A stretch of DNA of 62,252 nt from Micractinium sp. NFX-FRZ (Eukaryota > Chlorophyta > Trebouxiophyceae > Chlorellales > Chlorellaceae). The notes under the pieces were generated by a model. That model did no database searches. It saw only the letters and a program-made list of their open reading frames with translations, and had not been told where the DNA came from. A program made the translations under genes and the position numbers. Shown here in pieces: positions 32,698-43,200 of this stretch. The stretch covers positions 1 through 62,252 of the forward strand of contig JAPTJF010000380.1 of NCBI GenBank assembly GCA_029339195.1. Direction: 5' to 3'. Position 1 is the first letter of the stretch. Every line of letters begins with the position of its first letter.

Positions 32698-34743
32698 CCA
32701 TGCATCACACTGTGCTCAACAAGGGGCGGCCGCGCCACCCTGTCGTGCCACGCTGTGCTGTGCCACGCTGTGCTGTGCCATGCTGTGCTGACCTGGCGCA
32801 GGATGTCAAAGGCGCGGCGCGCCTCGGGCGCCCCGCACAGGTTGTGGGTGGAGGCCCACTGCAGCAGCGCCGCCGGCGCCACTCGCTCCTCCCCTTTGGA
32901 GGCCAGCTTGTGGAACAGCGGGTAGGCCAGGCTGCCGGGGAGGTTGAGGATCTGCAGTCGCAGAAATCGCAGGAAGGGGAAGACATGTTAAGAATGAGAG
33001 CCGGCTGGTGGAGGAGCGGGTAGGCCAGGCTGCTGAGGAGGTTGAGGATCTGCAATGGCAGGAGGGGGCAGCGGGTTGCTGGGTAAAGAGCCGGCTTGTG
33101 GAGCCATGAAGAAATAGCAGCACCCACCCAGCGGCTGCAGCATGCGCTCACACAGCCCCAGACACACCCAAACAACACCAGCCACAGCATGGGCAGACCT
33201 GCCCACCTGCTGCAACATGCATGTCAGATCACAAGGCAGCACCCACAAAACGAAATGCACCCACAAAAAGAAACAAAGAACCAGCCAAAACCCAACAACA
33301 CAACAGACCACAGCAGGGGCAGCACCCGCCCCGCCCACCTGCTGCAGCATGCGCTCGAGGTCGTCAACGGCCAGCCCCTGCTGCAGCATGCACCACCCAA
33401 AACAACAAAAAGACAAAAAAACCACAGCATGGGCAGCCCCCGCCCCAACACCTGCTGCAGCATGCCCTTCAGGTCGTCCACCGCCAGCCCCTGCTGCAGC
33501 ACGCACCCAAATAGCCAACCACATCAGGGGCAGCACCCGCCCACCTGCTGCAGCATGCGTTTCAGGTCGTCCACCGCCAGCCCATGCGGCTGCGCCCCCA
33601 GCACACTCATCAGCCGCTCCTCCATCCCCCGCTGCACCTCCGGCTGGGGCCCCAGCTGGGGGAAGTAAAATTGGGGGATGGAGAGGAGGTGGGGGGACTG
33701 CAGGGGAGTGGCAGTGGGGATGGAGGGATGAGCATGACGAGCGCGCAGGCGGCCAGCACGGAGCAGCAGGGCAGCAGCTGGGCCGGCGCCTCTGCTTCGC
33801 ATGGGGCAACTGGAGACTGCCTGTCAAAAAGTGCTGACGGCTGCTTTGAGGCGGGGCTCTGGATGCCATGGTTGCTGATAGGCATAGGCTAAGGCACCCG
33901 CATGGCACCATCCAGGCGGGCCCTGCAAGAGATAAGATACGTGCTCCCATCCAGCGCCGTGATGCCCGGTGCCACCGGGAGGGACAGGGGAGAGAGGAAA
34001 CAAACGCACCGGAGGCAGCTTGAGCGGCGGCGCGGGCTTGCATGACGGCGACACCGGCGACTGCGGCACGCCCGCCTTGCGCGGCGATAGCGGCGGCTGC
34101 ACAATGGTATGTGGGGGCCCAAGCGGGGCGCAGGTGCGGTGAGCGGAGGGACGGGGCCCAGCAGACCATCCGCGCGTGGCAGGGCTTGCGGCATCCTGCA
34201 GGCAACAGTACAGCTCTCCATGCTGATCACATGTGGCCATGCTACCCACGAGCCCCTCGGCATGCCTGCATGCCCCACACGCTGCCACAGGACAGCGGCA
34301 CAGTGCAGCGAGCCCGCGCCGCCGCTCGCGCCCGACCTGGTTTGAAGGGGAGTGGCCCTTGCGCGAGCCGGCCGCTAGCGCGGTGCGCCTGCCGTGCTTC
34401 ACGTCATCCAGCAGCTCCAAAACCTGCGGGGGCGGCGTCCCGGAGCAACCGAGCAGGTCAAGCGGGCACCGCCATCTGCAGCGCGGCCGGCACCTGCCCG
34501 AGCCACCCGGAAGCTCACCAGCCGTTGCGTCTCCGGCAGCGAGAACCACTGGATGAACAGGCTATCCAGCTTGGCCTTGGAGCAGCTCGCCGCCGGCTGG
34601 GTCTGCATAGCGTTGGCTAGCTTCAGCATCACGCAGGCATGGTGCAGTTGTCTGGGTAAGGTGCCGGAGCTAAGGGAGGATGCCGGATGCGGTAAGGCAA
34701 GGACACCCTCATGCTGCCCGCCGCCCAGCGCGGTCCCAGCCAT
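27961..34743 (-). CDS. PP2A regulatory subunit B'' (EF-hand type), 16 exons, 569 aa
   Basis: B'' subunits direct protein phosphatase 2A to substrates and bind calcium. Exons: 34743-34519, 34423-34337, 34096-34010, 33697-33545, 32951-32793, 32351-32248, 31658-31575, 31447-31393, 31124-31058, 30807-30719, 30313-30191, 29884-29817, 29602-29509, 29154-29098, 28678-28550, 28089-27961; all GT-AG, phases agree. Matches to plant B'': [15 protein letters not shown] near the N terminus, [51 protein letters not shown] (EF loop about 339-350), [13 protein letters not shown] (EF loop 437-448, D-x-D-x-D-G...E), [16 protein letters not shown] and LTEWDRFA near the C terminus. A Gly/Asn-rich insert of about 30 residues follows RPFHRTT. 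Length is close to plant B''. The start could also be the Met at 34629. Confidence 0.92.
28045..28270 (-). repeat. two intronic copies of the last-exon acceptor edge of PP2A B''
   Basis: The first ~45 nt of the final exon ([14 protein letters not shown]) at 28089-28045 is repeated in the preceding intron near 28185-28141 and 28268-28222. The farther copy still reads LTERDRFAR. Only the 28089 copy splices in phase and runs on to the conserved end. Confidence 0.8.
28799..28899. repeat. 25-bp minisatellite, four units
   Basis: The unit GGTCCTAGACAGGAGGGGGA plus GGAGG starts at 28801, 28826, 28851 and 28876. It lies in the PP2A B'' intron before exon 15 and begins inside a copy of that exon's acceptor edge (AAGAAGCGGGGGTCCT at about 28791-28806), so the minisatellite apparently grew from a duplicated exon border. 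Confidence 0.85.
29275..29535 (-). repeat. copies of the donor edge of the PP2A B'' EF-hand exon
   Basis: The end of the exon encoding HRMECLSQ (real copy 29509-29535) recurs near 29275-29305 and 29385-29410 within the following intron, each with the CTGGCTCAG-GT/GC sequence on the plus strand. Confidence 0.75.
31699..31757 (-). repeat. near-complete copy of the exon 7 start of PP2A B''
   Basis: About 50 nt encoding [17 protein letters not shown] with its CAG acceptor is repeated almost exactly upstream of the true exon (31658-31575). It is followed by GGTGCTCC, a possible donor. Using it together with the real exon would not keep phase. Confidence 0.8.
32010..32215 (-). repeat. several copies of the exon 6 donor edge of PP2A B''
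   Basis: The exon end encoding [13 protein letters not shown] (real at 32248-32290) is echoed near 32013-32055 (longest copy), 32118-32135, 32160-32180 and 32195-32215, seen on the plus strand as GCTCCTGGAACT-like strings. Confidence 0.7.
32655..32696. repeat. (CA)21 microsatellite
   Basis: A perfect dinucleotide run of about 21 CA units lies in a PP2A B'' intron. Its length may vary between strains or be affected by sequencing slippage. Confidence 0.95.
33339..33493 (-). repeat. two intact 42-nt in-frame cassette copies in a PP2A B'' intron
   Basis: At 33493-33452 and 33380-33339 the minus strand has CTGCAG acceptor, 42 nt encoding [14 protein letters not shown] or [14 protein letters not shown], then a GTGTTG or GTGGGC donor. 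They copy the end of exon 4 ([13 protein letters not shown], 33545-33580). Both keep the reading frame and both splice sites, so they could be included as extra exons. Shorter remnants occur near 33200 and 33135. Confidence 0.8.
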
Positions 34744-35561
34744 GGCGGTGATGTGCCGCTAGTGGTTGCCAGCTGGGGGTCCAGCCAACCTTTCTGATGC
34801 TGTCATGAAGGCCGGTGCCATGCACCAACCGTGTCAAAAACGCAATTTATGGTGCACTGCTGCTGCTCATATTGACAGGCATCCCAAACGGCCGATGTTT
34901 ACATGGGCCGGTGGCGCTGGCCAACAGAAAGGGAGCAGCAGGAGGGGAGTGGCGGGAGCAGGAGGTAGGAGCAGGACAGGGGAGAGGGGAGCGCGGCGCA
35001 TGTGACTGGCGTGGCAGGAGCAGCATGGGCGCCAGGATAGAATGTGCGATCAAGGGAGGGGCAGCAGCAGGAGAAGGGGCAGTGAGGGGGGCGGGCGTGC
35101 GCAGGCAAGGGAGAGGCCTGGCAGCAGGGAGAGGAACAGGGATAGACAGATGCATGCATACCGGGGTGTATGCGTACTAAGCATTGTGTTGTGGGCATGG
35201 CCATGCAGCGCGACGCAGCACAGCGCTGTGCGGCAGTTGGCAGTCATGGGCCGAAATTAAGCGAGAAAGTCATCGCAGGCGGCAAATCGTTGCAAGGTGG
35301 GGGGCGAGGCGAAATGTGTGATCAGGTGTGACGCGAGTCGCTGGCATGGAAGGCTTGCGGTGAAGGTGGGCTGTGCGCTCTGTGAGGTGCGCTGACGTGT
35401 GCCATGCTGTGCTGTGCTGTGCTGAGCTGAGGTGTGGGGATGGGTCGCTCTGCTGCGCGCACGTGCGCAGCTCAGCTCGACTGGCGCTAGACTGTGCTGT
35501 GTGCTAGGCTCTCTGGGTGGGGGGGCAGCGCGCCCAAAGTGCCGCTCGGTCGGTCCCGCTC
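34744..35561. other. intergenic: PP2A B'' upstream region and ZIP 3' flank
   Basis: Both neighbours are read on the minus strand. The region holds the PP2A B'' promoter (near 34744, with a less GC-rich stretch at about 34790-34910) and the 3' UTR of ZIP (stop 35562-35564). A TGTGC repeat lies at about 35405-35430. No coding exon was found. Confidence 0.5.
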
Positions 35562-38500
35562 TCACGCCCACACGGCCAGCACGCTCATGGCACAGAAGCC
35601 GGCCAGGAGGGCGGCCAGCTTGAGGGGCACGTGGTCGGGCTCGCGCAGCTCTTTGGGGATCACCTCCATGAAGGCGACGTACAGGAAGGTGCCTGCAGCA
35701 CCGACAAAACAACAAGCAGCCAGGGAAGGCAAGGGTCGTTGGAGCACTCCTCCTTGCGGGTTGACCCTGTAAAAGCTGCTTATTGAATAGAGAGCCTGCA
35801 GGCACGGCAAGGGCTGGGACAGCAAGAGGCAGAGACCAGGGCGTGTGCCCACGCAAGGAAGGTCTCACAGGACGGGCGCCATGAAAAAAGGTGCCCTAAA
35901 AAGCAACACACTCTCAACCAGGTCGGGCACGACTCAGGCCAGAAAGATGCACAGTGGCACCAGTACAAACCCCGTCAACCGCCCCTGTGGGTGACATCCC
36001 TCGTGTGCTTGTGTGCCACCTGCCACAGGCATGCAAGCGTGTCCCAATGCACCCATGCCAACGCTCCTCCATGCACATGCGTCCCCACCTGACGCCAGGG
36101 CTGAGATGGAGGCGGCCCCCACCCCCTTGGCCAGATCCGACACGATGAAGCCCAGGAAGATGCCCACCGGGGAGGCAAAGGTGAAGGGCAGGATGACGCT
36201 CCAGAAGCGGCGCATGCTGCAGGGGGGGCAGGGGAGGGGTGGGGGATGAAAAGCACAGGGTTGAGGCAGGCCAGAAGAGGGGCAGCGGTGGAAGGGCAGG
36301 GTGGTGCTCCAGAAGCGGCGCATTCTGCAGGGGGGGCAGGGGAGGGGAGGGGGATGAAAAGCACAGGGTTGGGCCAGAGGAGAGGCAGTGGTGCTAAGTC
36401 CACGATGCTGGCCTCTCAGCACCCAGCCACCCTGATTCCCAAATCACTCTGGAACACACACCTGCACACCTGCAACCACACACACACACACATACACAAT
36501 GTTCGTGGACTACATGCAGCCCTGCCCCACACATACACAATGTGTGGACTACACGCAGCCCTGCCCCACCTGGCGTCCGAGTCCACGATGCTGCTGCCCA
36601 GCGCGTACGCAGCCAACCCCTTGTGGCTCACAATCGCGATGAAGATGTGCAGCGAGTTGCTGCAGGCAGGAGGGGCAGCACGAGAGCAGTTGTTGGTTGG
36701 CCAGAAGATAAGAGCTGAATCAATAGAACTGGGAGGGGACATGGGAGGCGGGCAGAACTGGTGGGTGGCCGGCAACCAACCGCGGCGAGGATATGCTCAT
36801 GCAGCAGCGGAGGGGAGAAGGAGGGCAGCATACTCTTGTGCATCCCACAGCAACGTGTGTCACCCACGCTGTGCAGCTAGCTGCTGCAGGGGTTTCAGTC
36901 GCAGGCGGCGTGTGCCGGCGAATGCATACTGCAGGTGCGGCGCTGGGCGCGCATGACTTGGCCAGCTGCCCGACCCTCCGGCTCACCCACCGCCTTCCGC
37001 TACCCCGCTCACCTGATGGTTGGCTGTGCTCCCATGGCAGCCCCCTCCAGCAGAGAATGGAAGCACAGCGCCACCCCCATCAGCATGGCTGTGAGGAAGG
37101 ACACGCGCCTGCCGCTGCCGCCACCGCCGCCGCCGCCGCCGTCGGCTGGGGCGCCTGCCGGGCCGCCCAAAAGGGGCCCGTCAGCCGCCTCTGCTGGCTC
37201 AATGTCGAAAACTAAACTCTCGCTGCTGTCTCGGTGCATCCCCGGCTGGCGCCGCCCGCTGCCGCCGCCGCCGCTGCAGCCGTCGATGCTGGGTCTGCGG
37301 CCGCCCAGGGCGGCTGCCACGACGGCCGCGGCGGCGTCCTTGCCGCCCTCCCCACCGCCGCCGCCATGCCTGCTCCCGCTGCGGTCTCCTGGCAGCAGCA
37401 CCCCATCCACCACCACGTCATTCAGCGGCGCTGCAAGCATGCCTGCAGAGTGCTGCTGGTGGGACTGCTCGTGAAGCCCGCTGCTGCTGCCGTTGTGATG
37501 ATGCTGCAGCCCGTTGGCGTGGCCGTGGCCGTGCCCTTTGGCGGCGGAGGCGGCATGCACGTGCCTCAGGTGGCTGCCGCCCGCGCTCAGGCTGAGGCTG
37601 CTGCTGCCTGGGCCCACGGGGGCGCCGCCGGGCGCGCTGTGACTGCGCGGCGGCCGACCGGGGCTGCCATCAAGCAGGCAGAGCGCCTCTGCATCGCTGC
37701 TGTGCTTGTCGAGAGCCCCCGGGCCGCTTCGCACGCTACGCTCCGCAATGTCCATGCCTGCAGGCAAGCATGAAATGGACAGTGGGCGGGTGGGCGGGCA
37801 TGGTGGGAGGGTCGACTGCTAAGCATGTGCGACACGAGGCCCGGGACAACAGTTGGGCCAAGGGCAGCACATGCACACGAGTACGGCCCAGTCCCGTTTT
37901 GAGCATGGACTAACCGGCCGCCTGTCGACAGCTGGGCAGCACGCGGCAGCCAGCCCATACACTCGTTGTCCTTCCACCCCATGCCATCGCCACGCGCCTT
38001 GGAACCATCACTGCCACTCCCTTGCCCCCACCCTGCAGCTGCCTGACTACTTCCTCAGTGGCAGCCCTGCCTGCCTGCCCGCCTGGCAGCCTGTGCACCA
38101 CACCTGCAAGCACCTCCACCGCGCAGCAGCTGTCGGCAGCGGGCCCCCGGGTGGGCAGCGCATGGTGCCCGCAGCCGCTGGGGTGGCCGTGGCCAGACGC
38201 GTTGGCAGCGATCCTGTCGGCAACCAGAGTGAAGAGGTAGCCTGTGCCACAGAGGAAGGGGGCTAGCGGGAACTGCGGGGGGCGGGAGCAGCAGGGTGGG
38301 CAGGGTGGGTGGTGGGCAGGAGCCAGGGCAGGCACGCCAGCGGCAGGGGGCATGGGGAGAGAGCGTGCATTCTGGCCGCTGCATGCGACGGCTGCCGCCT
38401 GCCCCGGCGCGTCGCCGCACGGCACCGCTCTCGGATGCCTGTCGCTTTGCCGCGGCGTGCCTTGGCATGCTGCGATGCATCATGCTGCGCATGCTGTGCC

Positions 38501-39065
38501 GCGCCCCGCTGTGCTGTGCCAGTGCTGACCTGCATCTTGGGCATCTGCTTCAGAGCCTCCCCCAGCAAGTGGCAGAACCCCGCTGACACCATCACGCCTG
38601 CAGCGCAGCATGGTGCGACGTTGTTGAGTCAGCATTCATACGCAGCACGATACTCAAGACTGCAAGCCAACGTCTGCAGCGCCGACGGTGCGGCAGCACC
38701 AGCGGCAGGAGCGCGCTTGTGGGCCCGACCGAGGAGGATCGGTGCACCAGCAGCCAGCAGGGGGTGCCGCGCCTGGCTGGCCACCAACACTTGCAGCCTT
38801 GGCTCCCGCCAGAGACCCAGCCATCCGTCCAGCGCACCGGGCCAAACGCCACCCAGTATTGGCATCAGGCGCTGCCATGACCGCCTGAGCCCAGTGGGCA
38901 CCCACCTGCCGACAGCATGTTGCCGAGGACATATGCCAGGCTGCGCCCGTTGCCCCCCGCCAGCCGGTCACGCTTCGCGAGGTACGCCGGTGTGTAAGCA
39001 CCCAGCAGTGCAGTTACCGCCAGCGCCAGCGCTGCCAGTGCGTCAAACCCCAGGCGGGAGAGCAT
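35562..39065 (-). CDS. ZIP-family metal (zinc/iron) transporter with long His-rich loop, 7 exons, 496 aa
   Basis: Moves divalent metal, usually zinc, into the cytosol across a membrane. Exons: 39065-38906, 38597-38530, 38272-38104, 37757-37013, 36659-36570, 36216-36089, 35692-35562; all GT-AG, phases agree. TM1 is LAALALAVTALLGAY, followed by LAYVLGNMLSAGVMVSAGFCH and FLCGTGYLFTLVADR. Residues about 133-350 form one large cytosolic loop with a His cluster (HLRHVH, GHGHGHANG, QHHHNG; about 195-235) and Gly-rich stretches. The core metal site is visible as HSLLEG (366-371) in TM4 and SHKG (about 392-395) in TM5; TM6-TM8 are in the last two exons (FASPVGIFLGFIVSD, FLYVAFMEVIPKEL, AALLAGFCAMSVLAVWA). 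It ends right after TM8, as usual. The intron after exon 5 has a copy of the exon 6 acceptor edge near 36296-36335. It is divergent from SHMT. Confidence 0.92.
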
Positions 39066-40266
39066 GGCGGCAGAGGGCGGCGCCGCGGGTGCGTGCGCCG
39101 CTGCCGGTGCGTGGCGGGCCTGCACCCAGGTGGGGATGGGGCCATCGAGTTGAGTTCCCAGCCAACAGCCGGGGGTGCACAACACAACACAGGAGGAGAG
39201 CAGCAGCACTGAGGTGGCAGCCCGAAGCGGGGCGGGAAGGACCTGCAGCACTCACCCGAGGCTCCCAGCTGCAGCTGCCGCCGCAGCCGGCGGCACAGAC
39301 GCCGCGCGCACGTCACCCGGCCCGCGGTGCCCTGCGGTGCTTGCAGCTCCAAGCCGCTGCTTCTGGCGGGCGCTGGCCGCTGCTGGCGGAACACGCGTGC
39401 CTCAAGCAGCCCCCGCACGCGCGGCAAACAAACTTGGCGGGACGAGTGGTGCTCGCCGAGGTGCCGGCGATCCGATCCCCGCTATGCAACTACACCGCCA
39501 GACGCCATTGCAGAGGCGAACCCGGTATGAGGGTGCAGGCCGGTGCCCAAAAGCCGAACACGTGTGTAGCTCAAGCGCGGCCTTCAAGGCAGTAAATTGG
39601 ATGGCAGATTACTTCTGTGAAGTAAGAGAAGTCCCTCGGGCGGCCAGCAGAGAAGCTGGGGAAGTGTCTGCTTGGGTCGACGGCAGCGTCGGCAGCGCGG
39701 CGTGGCCACCCATGGGGTGATAGAAGCAGCAAGCAAGGGTTGAGAATATGTGACTGAGTCCCATAATTCTAGGACACGTTGACATCAACTGCGGCATTAT
39801 CAAGCTGCAACTGCTATATGAGTGCTGCGCACAGAAAAAGAATGAGCAGCAGTGGGCGGTCCAGAGGAGATCGGTGGACGGGCAGGCACCCCAGGAAGAG
39901 AGCCAACTGAAATGCCGTGCAGGCCGCCCTCCTTGCTGATGCATACGCAAACAAAAGTTTAACGATGCATATGGAAGGCACAACCGCCGCTTCTTGTCAG
40001 GGGAGGGGAATGTCGTGAGCGTGGGCCTCCCCCGAGTGTGCGGCGGGCGGAGGCGGCAGCGGAACCGGGCTTGGGCGCTCAGGGCCCTCGCTTCTGGCTG
40101 CCACTTTTTCAAGTCTCGGTAGTTCAACTTAATCTGGGCAGGAGAAGGGTGCCAAAGATCCCCATTTCAACAGGAGAGCCACTGCCAGGCTGTCGGGTGT
40201 GAACGGCATCCCAGGTTGAAAGGCCTGCACAGCCCGCCATCGTCCACCATTTGGAGCTCGATCACC
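39066..40266. promoter_or_regulatory. divergent promoter region between ZIP (-) and SHMT (+)
   Basis: The start codons of the two genes face away from each other across 1.2 kb. The stretch at about 39580-40000 is less GC-rich than its surroundings. An in-frame extension of ZIP up to 39251 is open (MLQVLPAPLRAAT...), but the Met at 39065 directly before TM1 fits the family better. No defined metal-response or other operator could be recognised. Confidence 0.45.
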
Positions 40267-43200
40267 ATGACAATGCTTCAGCTAGCTCGTGTCAGCCGGC
40301 GCGGCCTGGCCAGCCTGAGGGGCCTGGTGAGTGGTTCCGCAGCTCCCGCCTGCCCAGTCGCTCCCCACGAGCACACTCTTACCACCCGAGTGCCACATTG
40401 CCTGCAGGGATCGAGCTCCCGGGGCTTCGCTGCACAGGTGAGGCGCTGGGCAATCGGAGCTTGGCTTGGCTGGGGGCCAGCGGCCTGGGGAGCCAGCTGA
40501 ACCGCGCCTCCTTGCCTGCCTGCAGGCTGGCAGCAACGAGGATGACTACAAGCGCTTCGCGGGGGATGCCAGCCGCAAGCACGTCACGGTGAGGCTTGCC
40601 GCCGCTGCCGCCGCCGCCTGCGGCGACGGGACCCTACTACTGCCGCCCGGCCACTAGTGGGCCGCGCAGGCATCCCAGGGCTGGTTTTGCTGGAAATTTC
40701 GTTCACCAATGGTCACAAAAGCCCTGGTCATCATCGAAAGCCAGGCAGGCAGGTCAGTGTGTCGGGCCCCTAAAAATAGGAGCGGCCACGGCACCGCCAG
40801 CTTCTTGCAGGCTGCCCACCCAGCCGCCCGTCTCCTTGGCCGGCCCGCCCCCACCAGCCGTACATGCGTGCCAGGCCGTGCAGCACATGGCAGCCTGCAG
40901 ATGAGGCACGCTTCTCCTGCTCCCAAACACTCCCCACCCCCTCCCGGCCCTGTCGCCTGACTAGCCTCGCCTTCAGAAACTTGCATATTCCCCTTTGCTC
41001 CTGAAAACAACTGGCTGGTGATGTCTAATAGTACTTTCGTTGCATTGTCCCCCTTAAGTTGGCATACTACTCAAGCCTGAGACTTACCGTATGACCTTTT
41101 TTCTAGCGCACATTGTGTGTGTGTGTGTCGGTCGACACACACGTGCTCACCGGCCCCCCTGTCCGTGCGCTGCGCCTGCTCCCCTCCTGCATGCAGCGGC
41201 CCAAGGCGCTGAACGCCCCCCTCCGCGAGGCGCACGTATCAGCCGAGCACGCAACGACCTGCCTGACTGTCGAGCCTCCATCAAACCTGTGCCCCCGGGC
41301 CGCACGTGCTCATCACTCTCTCTGTATCTCTGCGTCAATCCTCCTGTGCACGCGCAGTGGCCCAAGGTGCTCAATGCCCCCCTGAGCGAGGTGGACCCTG
41401 AGCTGGAGGACATCATTGAGCACGAGAAGAACCGGCAGTACAAGGGGCTGGAGCTGATCCCCTCGGAGAACTTTGTGTCGGCCAGCGTGATGGAGGCGGT
41501 GGGGTCGGGTGAGTGCGACTGGGAGGGTGGGGTGTGTGTAGGGGGGCGAGGGGGGAGGAGCATGTGCCAGCAGGCAGGGGAGGTGTGCACGTGCCAGCTC
41601 AGCTGGTTGTGGCGGTGTGGGCGGGGTTGAAAGGTGGGGGAAAGATGGGGAGAACCGGCCGGGCGCACAAGGGGGCTGGCTGGTCCGCTCTGACAACTTT
41701 GTGTCAGCCAGCATGATAAAGGCGGCGGGGCCGGATGATTGGGGTTGGGAGGAATGATGTGGGGTTGGTGAGTGTAAGCTGGAGAAGGGGATGGGGTGGG
41801 GGCCGAGCGCATTTGAGTCAGGTTCGGCGAGTGAAGGAAGAGCGCGGCCCGACCCAAGCGCCCCACGAAACGCACCCTGCCCCTTGGCGCTCTGCCCGCA
41901 GCCGCTGCCTGCCTCTCCGCCCCTCTTATGCGCTCCCCCCTCCTGCAGTGATGACCCGCATGTACAGCGAGGGCTGCCACCCCTCTCGACCTTCGCCCTG
42001 TCCCCGCTGCACCGGCCACCCACATGCATAGCCTGACCTCCTCTCCCCCTCCCTGGCTCCTGCAGTGATGACCAACAAGTACAGCGAGGGCTACCCCGGC
42101 GCCCGCTACTACGGCGGCAACGAATTCATTGACCAGGCCGAGCGCCTGTGCCAGGTGGGTGGGATGCCATTCGAGGTTGTGCGCCTTCCAAGCGGCGACA
42201 TGGAACGAGCGCCCTCCCAGGAGCGCGCCCACGTGCCCCTCGCACCCTCAGTTTGCTGCGCGTGCATGTACAACCGCCCTGGTGGCTCTCCGTGTCAGGC
42301 TGGACCTGTGGCCGCTCAATTGTACCGCTCAATTGTACCGCTCAATTGTACCGCGCAGCAGGCACAGCCCATGCACATGTGGCAGGCCTGCATGGGCGAA
42401 ATGGCCAATTCACCCTGCCTCACACTGTTCCCAACTCGCCCACGCAGAAGCGCGCCCTGGCGGCGTTCCGCCTCGACCAGCCTTGTTCTCATCCCAACCA
42501 TTATTCACGAATCTTTATTGATTGTGCACACTGACCCATTCTCTGCTGCAGAAGCGCGCCCTGGCCGCGTTCCGCCTCGACCCCGAGCAGTGGGGCGTCA
42601 ACGTGCAGAGCCTGTCCGGCTCCCCAGCCAACTTCCAGGCATGCGGGCTGGCTGGCTGGCTTGCTTGCTTGCTTGCTTCTTGCTTGATTGATTGGGCTGA
42701 CAGCCTGTTTTTTCCGCAACGGAACTCGCGACGTGTACGCAGGCGTGGGGGTGGTTGGGGTCGGTTGAAGAGGGAGGGAGGTCGCTCCGCTCCGCCCCGT
42801 GCAGCCGCGCATTTTGCACCTTTCCCCCCGCCCCAACTGTGTGTGCATGTGTCCCTCCCCCCCTGCAGGTGTACACCGCGCTGCTCAAGCCCCATGACCG
42901 CATCATGGCACTTGACCTCCCCCACGGTGAGGCAATGGAAAACAGTGGGAGGGGCTCCTGGTGTGGGCGGGGGTCCTGGGCATTGCTGAAGGCATGGGCC
43001 GACGCTTCACGGGGGCAGCAACGCTTTGGACCTGCCTCCGCGGCGAGGCGGCAGAGCGTGGTGGGTGGGGCTTGTTGGGAGGGTGTTGGCGTAGGCTCTT
43101 GTGCTGATGCGCACCATGACCGCAGCTTGGCACTACTTGACCTGCCCCCACGGTGAGGCGGCACCTCAAGGTGGGAGGGGCCTGGCAAGGCGGGGCGGGG

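Noticed and set aside
32988..34205. 405-codon minus-strand open frame
   Set aside because: It runs through several introns of the PP2A B'' gene and repeats the exon-edge copies; the conserved B'' protein is in a different, spliced frame.
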